Positions 41,917 through 50,730 of a stretch of DNA of 64,000 bases are shown in pieces. Every line of letters starts with the position of its first letter. Position 1 is the stretch's first letter. Under the pieces are notes generated by a model that saw nothing but the letters and a program-made list of their open reading frames with translations, had not been told where the DNA came from and did no database searches. Source of the stretch: Nocardioides nitrophenolicus (GTDB taxonomy: Bacteria > Actinomycetota > Actinomycetes > Propionibacteriales > Nocardioidaceae); assembly GCF_016907515.1 (NCBI RefSeq), contig NZ_JAFBBY010000001.1, positions 682,001 through 746,000 of the forward strand. Reading direction: 5' to 3'. Position numbers and translations under genes: made by a program.

Positions 41917-41956
41917 ACCGTAATGGCCGGTCAACGAGGCGCGCAAATCATTTATC
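41917..41956 (-). promoter_or_regulatory. Candidate whiB7 promoter with AT-rich element
   Basis: On the minus strand: AT-rich GATAAATGAT (41947-41956), TTGCGC (41941-41946) as -35, 18-nt spacer, TACGGT (41917-41922) as -10. WhiB7-dependent promoters carry an AT-rich stretch directly upstream of the -35 for the AT-hook, so positive autoregulation is plausible. Confidence 0.55.
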
Positions 41957-41978
41957 GGTGTTTTTCGAGGTTTTTTCG

Positions 41979-41996
41979 AAACCCGCCTCCGCGGGC
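41979..41996 (-). terminator. Weak terminator after uvrD2
   Basis: A short CCCGC/GCGGG stem just downstream of the uvrD2 stop, followed on the minus strand by GTTTCG and an A-rich stretch. It separates uvrD2 from the whiB7 promoter. Confidence 0.4.
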
Positions 41997-41998
41997 CC

Positions 41999-44074
41999 TC
42001 AGCCGCCCTCGGCGACCAGGGCGAGGACCGCGTCGCCGTAGCGCTCGATCTTGCTCGGCCCGACCCCGTTGACCTTCGCGAGCGCCGCCATCGAGGAGGG
42101 CTTGTGCTCGGCGATCAGCTCCAGCGTGGCGTCGGTGAAGACGACGTACGCCGGCAGCGGCTTGCCGTCCTCGCCGGCCTCGCGCGCCGTCTCGAGGCGC
42201 CAGGCCTTGAGCCGCTCGAAGAGCGCCTCGTCGTAGCGGACCGGGTGGTGGGCGCAGCGCCCCCGCTTCTTCTCCGCGGCCGTGGTCAGCGGCTGGAGGC
42301 AGTCGCGGCAGCGGGCGACCTTCGTGCGGCCGCGAGTCTGCTGAGGCTGCTGGCCGGCCGGGAGCATCGGCACGATGAACCGCGACGGCTGGCGGCGCGG
42401 CGCCTGGCCCGGGTTGCGGGCCGCGGCCCAGGACACCATCAGCTCGCGCCGAGCCCGGGTCATGCCGACGTAGAGCAGCCGGCGCTCCTCCTCGACCGCG
42501 TCGGGCCGGGCACCGTCCTGCTCGGCGTAGACGATCGGGACCGTGCCGTCCTGCACCCCGCAGCAGAACACGGCGTCCCACTCCAGGCCCTTGGCGGCGT
42601 GGAAGGTGGCCAGGGTGACCCCGTCGGCGGTGGGGGCATGCTGCTCGGCGGCGCGCCGGTCGAGCTCGTCGACGAAGGCGGCCATCGAGGCCTCGAGGCC
42701 GCGCTCGGTCGCGAACTCCTCGGCCTGGTCGGCCAGGGCCTGGAAGGACTCCCACCGGTCGCGGACCTGGCCTCGCGAGGTCGGCGGCTCGGCGGTCCAG
42801 CCCATCGCCCCGAGCACGTCCTTGACGACCTGCAGCCACGGGCTGCCGTCGCCCTCACCCGAACGGGCCGCGCCCCGCAGCCGGGTCACCGCCTCGAGCA
42901 CCTCGCGCCGCTCGAAGAAGCGCGCGGCGCCGCGCACGACATAGGGGATCCCCCGATCGGCCAGCGCGTCCTCGAAGGTCTCGGACTGGGCGTTGATCCG
43001 GAACAGCACCGCCATCTCGCCGTAGGGCGTGCCGGCCCGCTGCAGCCGCAGGATCCGGTCGGCGACGCTGCGCGCCTCGGCGACCTCGTCGGGCTCCCCG
43101 ACGTAGCGCACGGTCGAGCCGGACGGCTGCTGCGAGCGCAGGTCGACCCCGGCGCTGGGGGTGCCGGAGAGCAGCGTGTTGGCGGTCTCGACGATCTGGG
43201 GGGTCGAGCGGTAGTTGCGGACCAGCTCGATGGAGCTGGTGCCGGGGTAGCGCTTCGGGAAGTCGCGCAGGTAGTCGGCGTCGGCGCCGGCGAAGCTGTA
43301 GATCGTCTGGGCGGGGTCGCCCACGACGCACAGCTCGTCGCGCCCGCCGAGCCACAGGTCGAGCAGCGCCGACTGGAGCGGCGAGACGTCCTGGAACTCG
43401 TCGACGACGAACCACTTGTACTGCCGGCGCACCTGCGCGGCGACCCGCTCGTCGGAGGCGAGCACGCCGGCGGTCAGGAGCAGCACGTCCTCCATGTCCA
43501 TCCGCCCCTGGTCGCGCTTGACCAGCTCGTAGGCGTCGATCACCCGGCCGATCGCCTCCGGCGTCTGGTCGGCGACCGAGCGGCCCTTGGCCGGCGCGAT
43601 CCGCGGGTAGTCGTCGGCCCCGACGTTGCTCACCTTGGCCCACTCGATCTCGGAGGCGAGGTCGCGCAGCAGGGCCTGTTCGGCGCGGATGCCGAGGTGG
43701 CGGCAGGCGGCGGCGAGCATCGGGATCTTGGACTCGGTCAGAGTCGGCAGCTCGGTGCCGTGGACGTGGGGCCAGAAGTAGCGCAGCTGGCGCAGCGCCG
43801 CACTGTGGAAGGTGCGCGCCTGCACGCCCGGCGCCCCCAGCTGGCGCAGCCGCTGACGCAGCTCGCCGGCGGCACGGGTGGTGAAGGTGACCGCCAGCAC
43901 CTCCGTCGGCGCGTAGACGCCCGCCATCACGCCGTGGGCGATCCGGTGGGTGATCGCCCGGGTCTTGCCCGTGCCCGCACCCGCCAGCACCCGCACCGGT
44001 CCCCGCAGCGTCTCCGCGACCTGCCGCTGCTCGGGGTCGAGCGCGGAGAGGAGTCGTTCGATGGACTCGGACAT
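41999..44074 (-). CDS. uvrD2: Superfamily I DNA helicase UvrD2
   Basis: A 691-residue 3'-5' helicase. Walker A GAGTGKT is at residues 32-38, Walker B in WFVVDEFQDVSPLQ, motif III GDPAQTIYSFAGAD, motif IV/V ELVRNYRSTP and TFHAAKGLEWDAVF, motif VI LLYVGMTRAR. The C terminus has a tetracysteine-like motif (CRDCLQPLTTAAEKKRGRCAHH) and an HRDC domain (LPAYVVFTDATLELIAEHKPSS), the combination that defines mycobacterial UvrD2. The start at 44074 follows AAGGAG by 8 nt; the longer frame was rejected. Its role is DNA unwinding in repair or replication; essential in mycobacteria. Confidence 0.94.
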   Translation of the reverse strand: MSESIERLLSALDPEQRQVAETLRGPVRVLAGAGTGKTRAITHRIAHGVMAGVYAPTEVLAVTFTTRAAGELRQRLRQLGAPGVQARTFHSAALRQLRYFWPHVHGTELPTLTESKIPMLAAACRHLGIRAEQALLRDLASEIEWAKVSNVGADDYPRIAPAKGRSVADQTPEAIGRVIDAYELVKRDQGRMDMEDVLLLTAGVLASDERVAAQVRRQYKWFVVDEFQDVSPLQSALLDLWLGGRDELCVVGDPAQTIYSFAGADADYLRDFPKRYPGTSSIELVRNYRSTPQIVETANTLLSGTPSAGVDLRSQQPSGSTVRYVGEPDEVAEARSVADRILRLQRAGTPYGEMAVLFRINAQSETFEDALADRGIPYVVRGAARFFERREVLEAVTRLRGAARSGEGDGSPWLQVVKDVLGAMGWTAEPPTSRGQVRDRWESFQALADQAEEFATERGLEASMAAFVDELDRRAAEQHAPTADGVTLATFHAAKGLEWDAVFCCGVQDGTVPIVYAEQDGARPDAVEEERRLLYVGMTRARRELMVSWAAARNPGQAPRRQPSRFIVPMLPAGQQPQQTRGRTKVARCRDCLQPLTTAAEKKRGRCAHHPVRYDEALFERLKAWRLETAREAGEDGKPLPAYVVFTDATLELIAEHKPSSMAALAKVNGVGPSKIERYGDAVLALVAEGG

Positions 44075-44167
44075 GGCGGCGGGCGCTCCTTCGGGGGCTG
44101 CGTCGATGGGGTTCGGTGGGGTGGAAACCAACCTAGACGCAGCCCCCGACACGAGGTCACCGACGGG

Positions 44168-45535
44168 TCAGCGGCGGACCTTGACCGCGCCCGACGTCGC
44201 CGATCGGTCGGCGTACCCGCCACGGTGGACGGTCACCCGGACCTGGATCCGCCTGCCACGGTCGGCCTTGCCGAGCTTGTAGGTCGCACCGGTGCGCCCC
44301 GGCACCACCTTGCCGTTGCGCAGCCAGGCGTAGGACACCGACGTGGGCGCGGGCGCCCAGGTGCCGGCGCTCGCCCGCAGCCTCCTGCCCGCCCTCGCCT
44401 TGCCGGACAGGACCGGCGCCTTGGCGAGGTCGAAGGCGTGGCTCGCGCTCCCACCACCGCCGCCGCCCGCACCGCCACCGGGACCGCCGGCCGGCGGGGC
44501 CGACAGCGCGGCCGGGGACCAGTCGGGCTCCGTGCCGCCCGCCGCGATCCGGCTCAGGGTGGTGCCCTCGGCCGAGCAGGCGGCGAGCCCGCGCGCGACC
44601 CACAGGTCGCCGCCCTCGCTGTAGACCGCGGAGTCGCTGTCGGGACCGAAGGTCGCGTCGACCGCGACCGGGTGCCCGGCCTCCGGGGTGACGTAGCACT
44701 CCGGGTTCGCCGTCGGCTTGCCCGGCGTGCCCGTGCGCGGGTCGCCCACCGTCGTCTTCATCGCGAACCCGGCGCCGCTGACGCCGAACAGCACCCGCTT
44801 GCCGTCGCGCGACACCTCCGGCTCCACGAGCTCCACGAACCGGCCGAAGATGTCGTCGGAGAAGAACCAGGGCCGCGCCGCCTGCCCCAGGTCGCCCAGG
44901 TGGACGTCGCCGTTCTTGTCGAGCGTGACCCTGCTGTCGCTCACCCAGGCGGGCTGGTAGCCGAGCATGATCCCGTACTTGTCGGGTCCCGACCACTGGG
45001 CGGCATCGGTGAAGCTGGTCGCCGCCTCGGTCTCGAACCAGCCGCCGTTGCCGTAGCGCTCCAACCGCAGCTGGCTGTACGCGATCTTGGTGCCGTCGGG
45101 CGAGATCTCCGCGCCCTGGACCGGGCTGATCGTGACGGTGTCGTAGTCCGGCACGAAGATGTCCTCGGGCACGATCCGGTTGAGGACCACGCCGTCCTGG
45201 CCCATCCGGACGATGGTCCTGCCCTTCATCACCGCGATGACGCCGCCGTCGGACATCGTCGGGTGCTCGTACGGCGTCGCCTCGGTCCCGTCGGTCGTCA
45301 CCGCCCGCTGGCCGCTCCCGTCGGGCCGGGTCAGCCAGACGTTGAACGCGTGGATGAACACGATCGAGCCGTCGGCCGCGGTCGCCGCCGGGGTGGCGCG
45401 GGCGGCCTCCCCCGTGGTGATCGTGACGGTGGGGTCGGTCGGGGTCGCCGCCGACGCCGGGTGGGCGAGCGAGAGCAGCGCGGCCGTCGCCAGGGCGCTC
45501 ACCGAGAGCAAGGCGGCGGGACGGGTGCGGGACAT
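44168..45535 (-). CDS. Secreted TolB-like beta-propeller protein
   Basis: A 455-residue protein. A signal peptide (SRTRPAALLSVSALATAALLSLAHPASA) is followed by WD40/TolB-like repeats (QGAEISPDGTKIAYSQL, PEVSRDGKRVLFGVSG, FGPDSDSAVYSEGGDLWVARG, EPDWSPAAL). A Gly/Ala-rich linker (GGPGGGAGGGGGGS) leads to a C-terminal Ig-like domain with SYAWLRNGKVVPGRTGATYKL and VRVTVHRGGY. It lies between uvrD2 and mycoredoxin, where the mycobacterial block has no such gene, so it is probably a lineage insertion. The function is unknown; extracellular binding is likely. Confidence 0.8.
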   Translation of the reverse strand: MSRTRPAALLSVSALATAALLSLAHPASAATPTDPTVTITTGEAARATPAATAADGSIVFIHAFNVWLTRPDGSGQRAVTTDGTEATPYEHPTMSDGGVIAVMKGRTIVRMGQDGVVLNRIVPEDIFVPDYDTVTISPVQGAEISPDGTKIAYSQLRLERYGNGGWFETEAATSFTDAAQWSGPDKYGIMLGYQPAWVSDSRVTLDKNGDVHLGDLGQAARPWFFSDDIFGRFVELVEPEVSRDGKRVLFGVSGAGFAMKTTVGDPRTGTPGKPTANPECYVTPEAGHPVAVDATFGPDSDSAVYSEGGDLWVARGLAACSAEGTTLSRIAAGGTEPDWSPAALSAPPAGGPGGGAGGGGGGSASHAFDLAKAPVLSGKARAGRRLRASAGTWAPAPTSVSYAWLRNGKVVPGRTGATYKLGKADRGRRIQVRVTVHRGGYADRSATSGAVKVRR

Positions 45536-45702
45536 CGGTACTCCTCGTGGACGGGGGTGGGTCGCCCCGACCGTCCCGGGCCCGGTGTCCCGGTGGTCAG
45601 TGGCGCGTGTCCCGACCTGCGTCCCGGGTCGCCCCACGGAACAAGTCCACCGCCTCCATGGTTGAGTGGAGCGAGCCCGACCCGACCGGAAAGAGCCCCC
45701 CG

Positions 45703-45948
45703 ATGACCTTCACGATGTACACCACTCCCTGGTGCGGCTACTGCCACCGCCTCAAGAGCCAGCTGGACCGCGAGGGCATCGCCTACGAGATCGTCGACAT
45801 CGAGGCGCAGCCCGAGGCGGCTGCGATCGTCGAGTCCGCCAACAACGGCAACCAGACCGTCCCCACCCTCGTCTACGCCGACGGCACCGCGCAGACCAAC
45901 CCCAGCGTGGCGCAGGTCAAGGCGAAGCTCGAGGCGCTCGCCGTCTGA
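45703..45948 (+). CDS. mrx1: Mycoredoxin (glutaredoxin-fold)
   Basis: An 81-residue mycoredoxin that reduces mycothiol mixed disulfides. The active site is CGYC in MYTTPWCGYCHRLKSQLDREGIAYE; the cis-Pro loop is NQTVPTLVYADGT. Length and sequence fit mycoredoxin-1 (Rv3198A), and the position between uvrD2 and nudC matches. The start at 45703 gives the standard N terminus MTFTMYTTPW. It is convergent with nudC, with a GC-rich 8-bp repeat (45967-45990) between them. Confidence 0.93.
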   Translation: MTFTMYTTPWCGYCHRLKSQLDREGIAYEIVDIEAQPEAAAIVESANNGNQTVPTLVYADGTAQTNPSVAQVKAKLEALAV

Positions 45949-45966
45949 TCGCCCGACGCCGCCCGG

Positions 45967-45990
45967 CCGCCGGGCCGCCGGGCCGCCGGG
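45967..45990. repeat. 8-bp tandem repeat CCGCCGGG x3
   Basis: Three exact copies of CCGCCGGG between the convergent 3' ends of mrx1 and nudC. It can fold as GC hairpins and may act as a shared transcription barrier; there is no T-tract. Confidence 0.65.
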
Positions 45991-46000
45991 CCGGCCGGCG

Positions 46001-46915
46001 TCACCAGCTCCCGGGCAGGGTGCCGCCGTACCAGTCCTCGATCAGCGAGCGGCTGATCGAGATGCCGCTGCCGGGCAGCACCAAGGTGCCGTCCTCGGCC
46101 TGGCTGAGCATCTCGGCGCGGGTGAACCAGCGCGCGTCCTCCACGTCCGCGTCGTCGAGCCGGATCTCCTCCGAGACGGCCCGGCCGTGGAAGCCGAGCA
46201 TCAGGCTGGACGGCAGCGGCCACGGCTGGTTGCCGAAGTAGCTCACCTCGCCGACGACGACGCCGGTCTCCTCGAGCACCTCGCGGCGCACCGCGTCCTC
46301 GAGCGACTCCCCCGGCTCGCAGAACCCGGCGAGGGTCGAGTAGCGCCCCGCCGGCCAGTTGTGGTTGTGGCCGAGCAGGCAGCGCTCCTCGGGCGAGCCG
46401 GGCTCCCCGGCCGCGATCAGCATGATCACCGCCGGGTCCGAGCGCGGGAACTGCGGCCGGCCACAGTCCGCGCACACCAGCTCATGGCCGGCCGCCCGCG
46501 CCACCAGCGTCCCGCCGCAGCGCGGGCAGAACCGGTGCGCCCAGTGCCACTCCGCCAGGCCGATCGCGTGGAACACCAGCGGCGCCTGGTCGACCTGCGC
46601 ACCGCTGAGGTGGGGCAGCAGCCCGCGCAGCGCCACCCACCGCTCCGGCTCGGCCTGGGCGACCTCGCCCGGGACGATCACCGCCCACCAGGTCACGCCG
46701 CCACGCTCCCCGAGCAGCACCCGCACCCCGTCCGGCGCGTCCGCCGTCGACACCCACTCCAGGCCCGCCTCGCCCGGCCGCACCCGGGTGCCGGCGATCA
46801 CCAGGACCCGGCCGGCCGGGTCCGACCAGCGCTGGTCCAGCCACGCGTCGTCCGTGCGGAGCAGGCCCAGCCGGTCGTGCGGGTCGGCGGCCAGGGACTG
46901 GTGCGGGTACGTCAC
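46001..46915 (-). CDS. nudC: NADH pyrophosphatase / RNA NAD-decapping enzyme NudC
   Basis: A 304-residue NudC. It cleaves NAD(H) to NMN(H) and AMP and removes NAD caps from RNA. The zinc ribbon is formed by CPRCGG and CADCGR (about 130-150), the Nudix box is GFCEPGESLEDAVRREVLEETGVVVG and the NudC signature NQPWPLPSSLMLGF follows it. It starts at GTG. Orthologue of Rv3199c by motifs and position. It is transcribed away from the OsmC gene. Confidence 0.94.
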   Translation of the reverse strand: MTYPHQSLAADPHDRLGLLRTDDAWLDQRWSDPAGRVLVIAGTRVRPGEAGLEWVSTADAPDGVRVLLGERGGVTWWAVIVPGEVAQAEPERWVALRGLLPHLSGAQVDQAPLVFHAIGLAEWHWAHRFCPRCGGTLVARAAGHELVCADCGRPQFPRSDPAVIMLIAAGEPGSPEERCLLGHNHNWPAGRYSTLAGFCEPGESLEDAVRREVLEETGVVVGEVSYFGNQPWPLPSSLMLGFHGRAVSEEIRLDDADVEDARWFTRAEMLSQAEDGTLVLPGSGISISRSLIEDWYGGTLPGSW

Positions 46916-46994
46916 GGTCCGAGCCTAGGGCGCGGGCTCAGGACACCTCGCCACGCCCCGGGACGGCCCGGCCCTGCCCGGCCTACGCTGACCC

Positions 46995-47498
46995 ATGGAC
47001 GCCAGCACCCTGCGGGCCGCTCAGGCACCGCTGAAGGACCGCTACCGCTCCGACCCGCCGTCGGCGCGCACCCCCACCACCGCGACCGGCGACTACCGCA
47101 CTCCGGACGTCACCGCCACCATCGACGGGTACACCGGACCGGTGCGCGCCGGGCTGCACCCCGCCACCGGTGGCGACGGCGGCGACGCCTGCTCGGCCGA
47201 CCTGCTGCTCCAGGCGGTGCTCGCGTGCGCCGGGGTCACCTTGCGGGCGGTGGCGACCGCGATGGACGTCGAGGTCCGCTCCGCGCGGCTGCGGGCCGAT
47301 GGCTGGTGGGACGCCCGCGGCACGCTCGGCATCGACCGGGAGGCGCCCGTCGGGGTCCAGGACATCGTCGTCACCCTTGCCCTCGACACCGATGCGGACG
47401 ACGCCGCCCTGGGCCGTCTGGCGACCGCGACCGAGCGCTACTGCGTGGTGGGCCGCAGCCTCGCCCAGCCGCCGGAGATCCGGGTCGTGCGCGCCTGA
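46995..47498 (+). CDS. OsmC-family protein
   Basis: A 167-residue OsmC/Ohr-fold protein. The segment CSADLLLQAVLACAGVTLRAVATAMDVEVRSA contains one cysteine at the start of the central helix and a second in LACAG; ERYCVVGRSL near the C terminus carries the third. OsmC/Ohr proteins reduce organic hydroperoxides with a Cys pair, but here the usual Ohr spacing is not obvious, so activity is uncertain. It is a lone gene divergent from nudC and convergent with adnB (19 nt gap). Confidence 0.84.
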   Translation: MDASTLRAAQAPLKDRYRSDPPSARTPTTATGDYRTPDVTATIDGYTGPVRAGLHPATGGDGGDACSADLLLQAVLACAGVTLRAVATAMDVEVRSARLRADGWWDARGTLGIDREAPVGVQDIVVTLALDTDADDAALGRLATATERYCVVGRSLAQPPEIRVVRA

Positions 47499-47517
47499 CC
47501 CGGGACTCGCCGCGGTC

Positions 47518-50500
47518 TCACCGGAAGAGGGCCTCCACCTCCTCCCTGGTCGGCAGCTCGCGCGGCTCCACGACCCGACCGGTGCGGACGTAGTAGAACG
47601 CGGCCCGCACCCGGGCCGGGTCGAGGTCGTGGAGCTCGGCCCAGGCCAGCCGGTAGAGCGCGAGCTGGAGCGGATCGGCGTCCTCGTGGGCGCCGGTCTT
47701 CCAGTCGACGACCAGGAACGAGCCGTCGGGCTCCTGGTAGACCGCGTCGATCCGGCCACGGACGACCTGTCGCCGGCCCTCGCCCCGGTCGAGCACGAGC
47801 GCGAACGGAGCCTCCACGGCGTGCGGCTCGCGGTTGCCGAACGGCCCCTCCTCGAACCGGCCGACCAGCTCCTTGAGATCGGCCTCGTCGTCGATCCCGA
47901 CGTCGGCCCGCCCCGACAGCTCGTCGGGGTCGAACAGCCCCTGCTGCCCGAAGCGCGCCTCGACCCAGGCGTGGAACCGGGTGCCGAACCGGGCCGCCGG
48001 GGCCGGCGGGCGCGGCATGGGGCGCGCCAGGTCGCGGGCGAAGCCCTCGGGGTCCTCCCGCAGCCGGCTCAGCGCGGTCGCCGACAGCGAGGTCGGCAGC
48101 TCGACGGTGATCTGGGAGGACCGGTCGGCTCGGGCCTCCGCCAGCAGGCGCTCGATCTCGGCGTCCCAGTCGGCCACCCGCGCCGCGTCGATCAGGTCGA
48201 GGTCGAGGTCCTCGTCGAGCGACGGGTCGGCGGCGGCCACCCGGGCGGCCGCGTCGAGCCGGCGGGCGGTCTCGGCACCGACGCCCTCGACCGGCCAGGG
48301 TCGGGAGGGGTCGATGGAGTCGAACGGGTTGGTGGCGCCCTTCTCGGGCTTGTCGCGCCACTCGACGTCCTCACCCCAGGCCGCGCAGAGGTCGCGGATC
48401 GTCGCCTGGAAGGTGGAGGGGCCGTAGGGGCTCTTGCGGGTCCCCCACAGGAACGAGGTCACCCAGAGGTGGTGCTCCGGTCGGGTGAAGGCGACGTAGC
48501 CGAGCCGCAGCTCCTCCTCGGCCTCGTGCTCGCGGGTCGCGACGCGATAGGCGTCGAGGGCCGGCTTGTCGTGACCGGCGAGCTGGGGCAGGTCGGCGGC
48601 GTCACCGCGCAGTGGCGCGGGCAGGACGCTCGGCGAGGAGGTCCACAGCGACCGGCCCTGGGTGCTGGGGAAGCGTCCCTCGCCGACCCCGACGCAGAAG
48701 ACCGTGGCCCACTCCAGTCCCTTCGAGCGGTGCACCGTCAACAGCTTGACCGAGTCGGCCTCGGAGGGGGTGGCGACCTCCAGTCCGTTGCCGGCCTCGT
48801 CCTCGGCGGTGAGCCAGGCGATCAGGGCGGGCAGGGTGACGTCGCCGTCGACGGCCTGGAAGTCGGCGACCGCCTTCACGAACAGGTCGAGGTTCTCGCG
48901 GCGCGCGGCCGCGGCGGCGCTGACCGACGAGGCGAGCTCGACGTCGACACCGGTGACGTCGATGATCCGGCGGACCAGGTCGAGCAGCGGCTCCCCGATC
49001 GCCGCCCGCAGCTGGCGCAGCTCGGCGCGCAGCAGGCCGAAGCGCTCCCGCGCCTCGGGTGAGTAGGGCGCCTCGCCGGGGTCGGCGAGCGCGTCGTCGA
49101 GGCACGGGATCTCGGCGGGGTCGATCCCGTCGGCGATGGCGACGAGCTGGTCGTGGATGGTCTCCGCGTCCTGCCGCCCGCCCCGGCCGACCAGCTCCAG
49201 CGCCCGCTGCCCCAGCAGCCGCAGGTCGCGGGGACCGACGGCCCAGCGGGGACCGGCCAGGAGGCTGAGCAGCGAGGCGTTGTCGGTGACGTCCTGGACG
49301 AGCTTGAGCGTCGCGACGACCGTGGCGATCTCGGGCAGCCGGACCAGGCCCGCCAGCCCGACGATCTCGACCGGGACATCAGCGCCGGTGAGGGCGTCGA
49401 ACACGGCCTCGCCGTGCTGGTTGTCGCGGCTCAACACCGCGATCCGGCCCCAGGGCGTGCCGGCGGCATGGGTGGCCCGCACCTCCTCCACCAGCCAGGC
49501 GAGCTCGTCGAGGTGGGTCTCGAAGACCTTGACCCGCACCGAGCCCGGAGCGCTCGAACCGTGCTCGAGCGCGGCCACCTTGTCGCCGTAGGTGGCCATC
49601 AACGGCGCCGCGAGGGTGTTGGCGACGTCGAGGATCCGGGTGTCGGAGCGCCGGTTGACCGTCAGCGGGAGCACCGGCACCGGGCTGCCGTCGGCGGCCG
49701 GGAAGACCTCCGGGAAGTTGATGATGTTGGAGACCGAGGCACCGCGCCAGCCGTAGATCGCCTGGTTGGGGTCGCCGACGGCCATCACCGCGTGTCCCTC
49801 GCCGAAGAGCCGGGCGAGCAGGGTCGCCTGGGCCACCGAGGTGTCCTGGTACTCGTCGAGCAGCACCACCTTGAACCGCTGGCGCTCGGCCCGTCCCACG
49901 TCGGGCTGCTCGTGCGCCAGCCGCGCGGTGAGCGCGATCTGGTCGCTGAAGTCCATCAGCCCCAGGTCGGCCTTGAGCCGTCGGTACGACGACACCAGGC
50001 CCATCAGCTCGGCCCGGCGGTCGATGACGTCGATCGCCTTCTGGATCTCGCCGAGGTAGGTCTTGCGGGCCTTGCCGTCGCGCTCGACGACGAGCGCGCG
50101 CTCGAACGAGGCCCGCTCCCCCTCGTCGAAGGCGAGCACGTCGGAGGGACCGACGAGGTGCTCGCTCATCGCCCCGTCGAGGGCGAGCAGGTTCTGGATC
50201 ACCGTGGGCGGGTGGTCGGACAGCTTGGCGACGGCGCCGTCGTAGCGGTCGACGGCGCGGGCGCCGAGCTGGTAGCGGGCGGCGTCGGTGATCACCCGGG
50301 TGTCGGGCTCGTGCCCGATCCGCAGGCCGTGGTCGGTGAGCAGCGCGGCGGCGTAGGCGTTGTAGGTGGCGACCGTCGGCTCGAGCACCTCGGCGTCCTC
50401 GTCGACCGGCGCGGTCGCGGAGCGCTGGACGTCGAGCACGCCCGCCGCGAGCAGCGCGGCGCGCACCCGCTGGCGCAGCTCGGCGGCGGCCTTGGTGGTG

Positions 50501-50730
50501 AAGGTGAGGCCCAGGATCTCCTCGGGCCGCACCTGACCGGTCAGCACGAGGTAGACGACCCGCGCGGCCATCAGCGTGGTCTTGCCGGAGCCCGCGCCGG
50601 CGATCACCACGACCGGCGACAGCGGCGCGGTGATCGCGCGCCACTGCTCGGGGCTCGGCGGGAAGTCCGCCTTCATCGCGCGCTGGAGGTCCTCGGGGGT
50701 GCGGATCTCGGTGGGCAGCGGGCTGGTCAT
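47518..50730 (-). CDS. adnB: Helicase-nuclease AdnB-like subunit
   Basis: A 1070-residue UvrD/RecB-like protein. Walker A GAGSGKT is at residues 45-51, Walker B VVLLDEYQDTS near 287, motif VI LRLGYVAFTRPEHHLWVTS, and a C-terminal RecB-type nuclease with VVDWKTGAHED near residue 1005. AdnAB is the mycobacterial heterodimeric motor-nuclease that resects DNA double-strand ends. This second gene of the pair corresponds to Rv3201c by position; no Fe-S cysteines are seen at its C terminus. It overlaps the upstream adnA by 4 nt, consistent with a 1:1 complex. Confidence 0.87.
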   Translation of the reverse strand: MTSPLPTEIRTPEDLQRAMKADFPPSPEQWRAITAPLSPVVVIAGAGSGKTTLMAARVVYLVLTGQVRPEEILGLTFTTKAAAELRQRVRAALLAAGVLDVQRSATAPVDEDAEVLEPTVATYNAYAAALLTDHGLRIGHEPDTRVITDAARYQLGARAVDRYDGAVAKLSDHPPTVIQNLLALDGAMSEHLVGPSDVLAFDEGERASFERALVVERDGKARKTYLGEIQKAIDVIDRRAELMGLVSSYRRLKADLGLMDFSDQIALTARLAHEQPDVGRAERQRFKVVLLDEYQDTSVAQATLLARLFGEGHAVMAVGDPNQAIYGWRGASVSNIINFPEVFPAADGSPVPVLPLTVNRRSDTRILDVANTLAAPLMATYGDKVAALEHGSSAPGSVRVKVFETHLDELAWLVEEVRATHAAGTPWGRIAVLSRDNQHGEAVFDALTGADVPVEIVGLAGLVRLPEIATVVATLKLVQDVTDNASLLSLLAGPRWAVGPRDLRLLGQRALELVGRGGRQDAETIHDQLVAIADGIDPAEIPCLDDALADPGEAPYSPEARERFGLLRAELRQLRAAIGEPLLDLVRRIIDVTGVDVELASSVSAAAAARRENLDLFVKAVADFQAVDGDVTLPALIAWLTAEDEAGNGLEVATPSEADSVKLLTVHRSKGLEWATVFCVGVGEGRFPSTQGRSLWTSSPSVLPAPLRGDAADLPQLAGHDKPALDAYRVATREHEAEEELRLGYVAFTRPEHHLWVTSFLWGTRKSPYGPSTFQATIRDLCAAWGEDVEWRDKPEKGATNPFDSIDPSRPWPVEGVGAETARRLDAAARVAAADPSLDEDLDLDLIDAARVADWDAEIERLLAEARADRSSQITVELPTSLSATALSRLREDPEGFARDLARPMPRPPAPAARFGTRFHAWVEARFGQQGLFDPDELSGRADVGIDDEADLKELVGRFEEGPFGNREPHAVEAPFALVLDRGEGRRQVVRGRIDAVYQEPDGSFLVVDWKTGAHEDADPLQLALYRLAWAELHDLDPARVRAAFYYVRTGRVVEPRELPTREEVEALFR

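Noticed and set aside
42104..45706. Open reading frame of 1200 codons antisense to uvrD2 and the TolB-like gene
   Set aside because: The opposite strand encodes clear helicase motifs; this frame has none.
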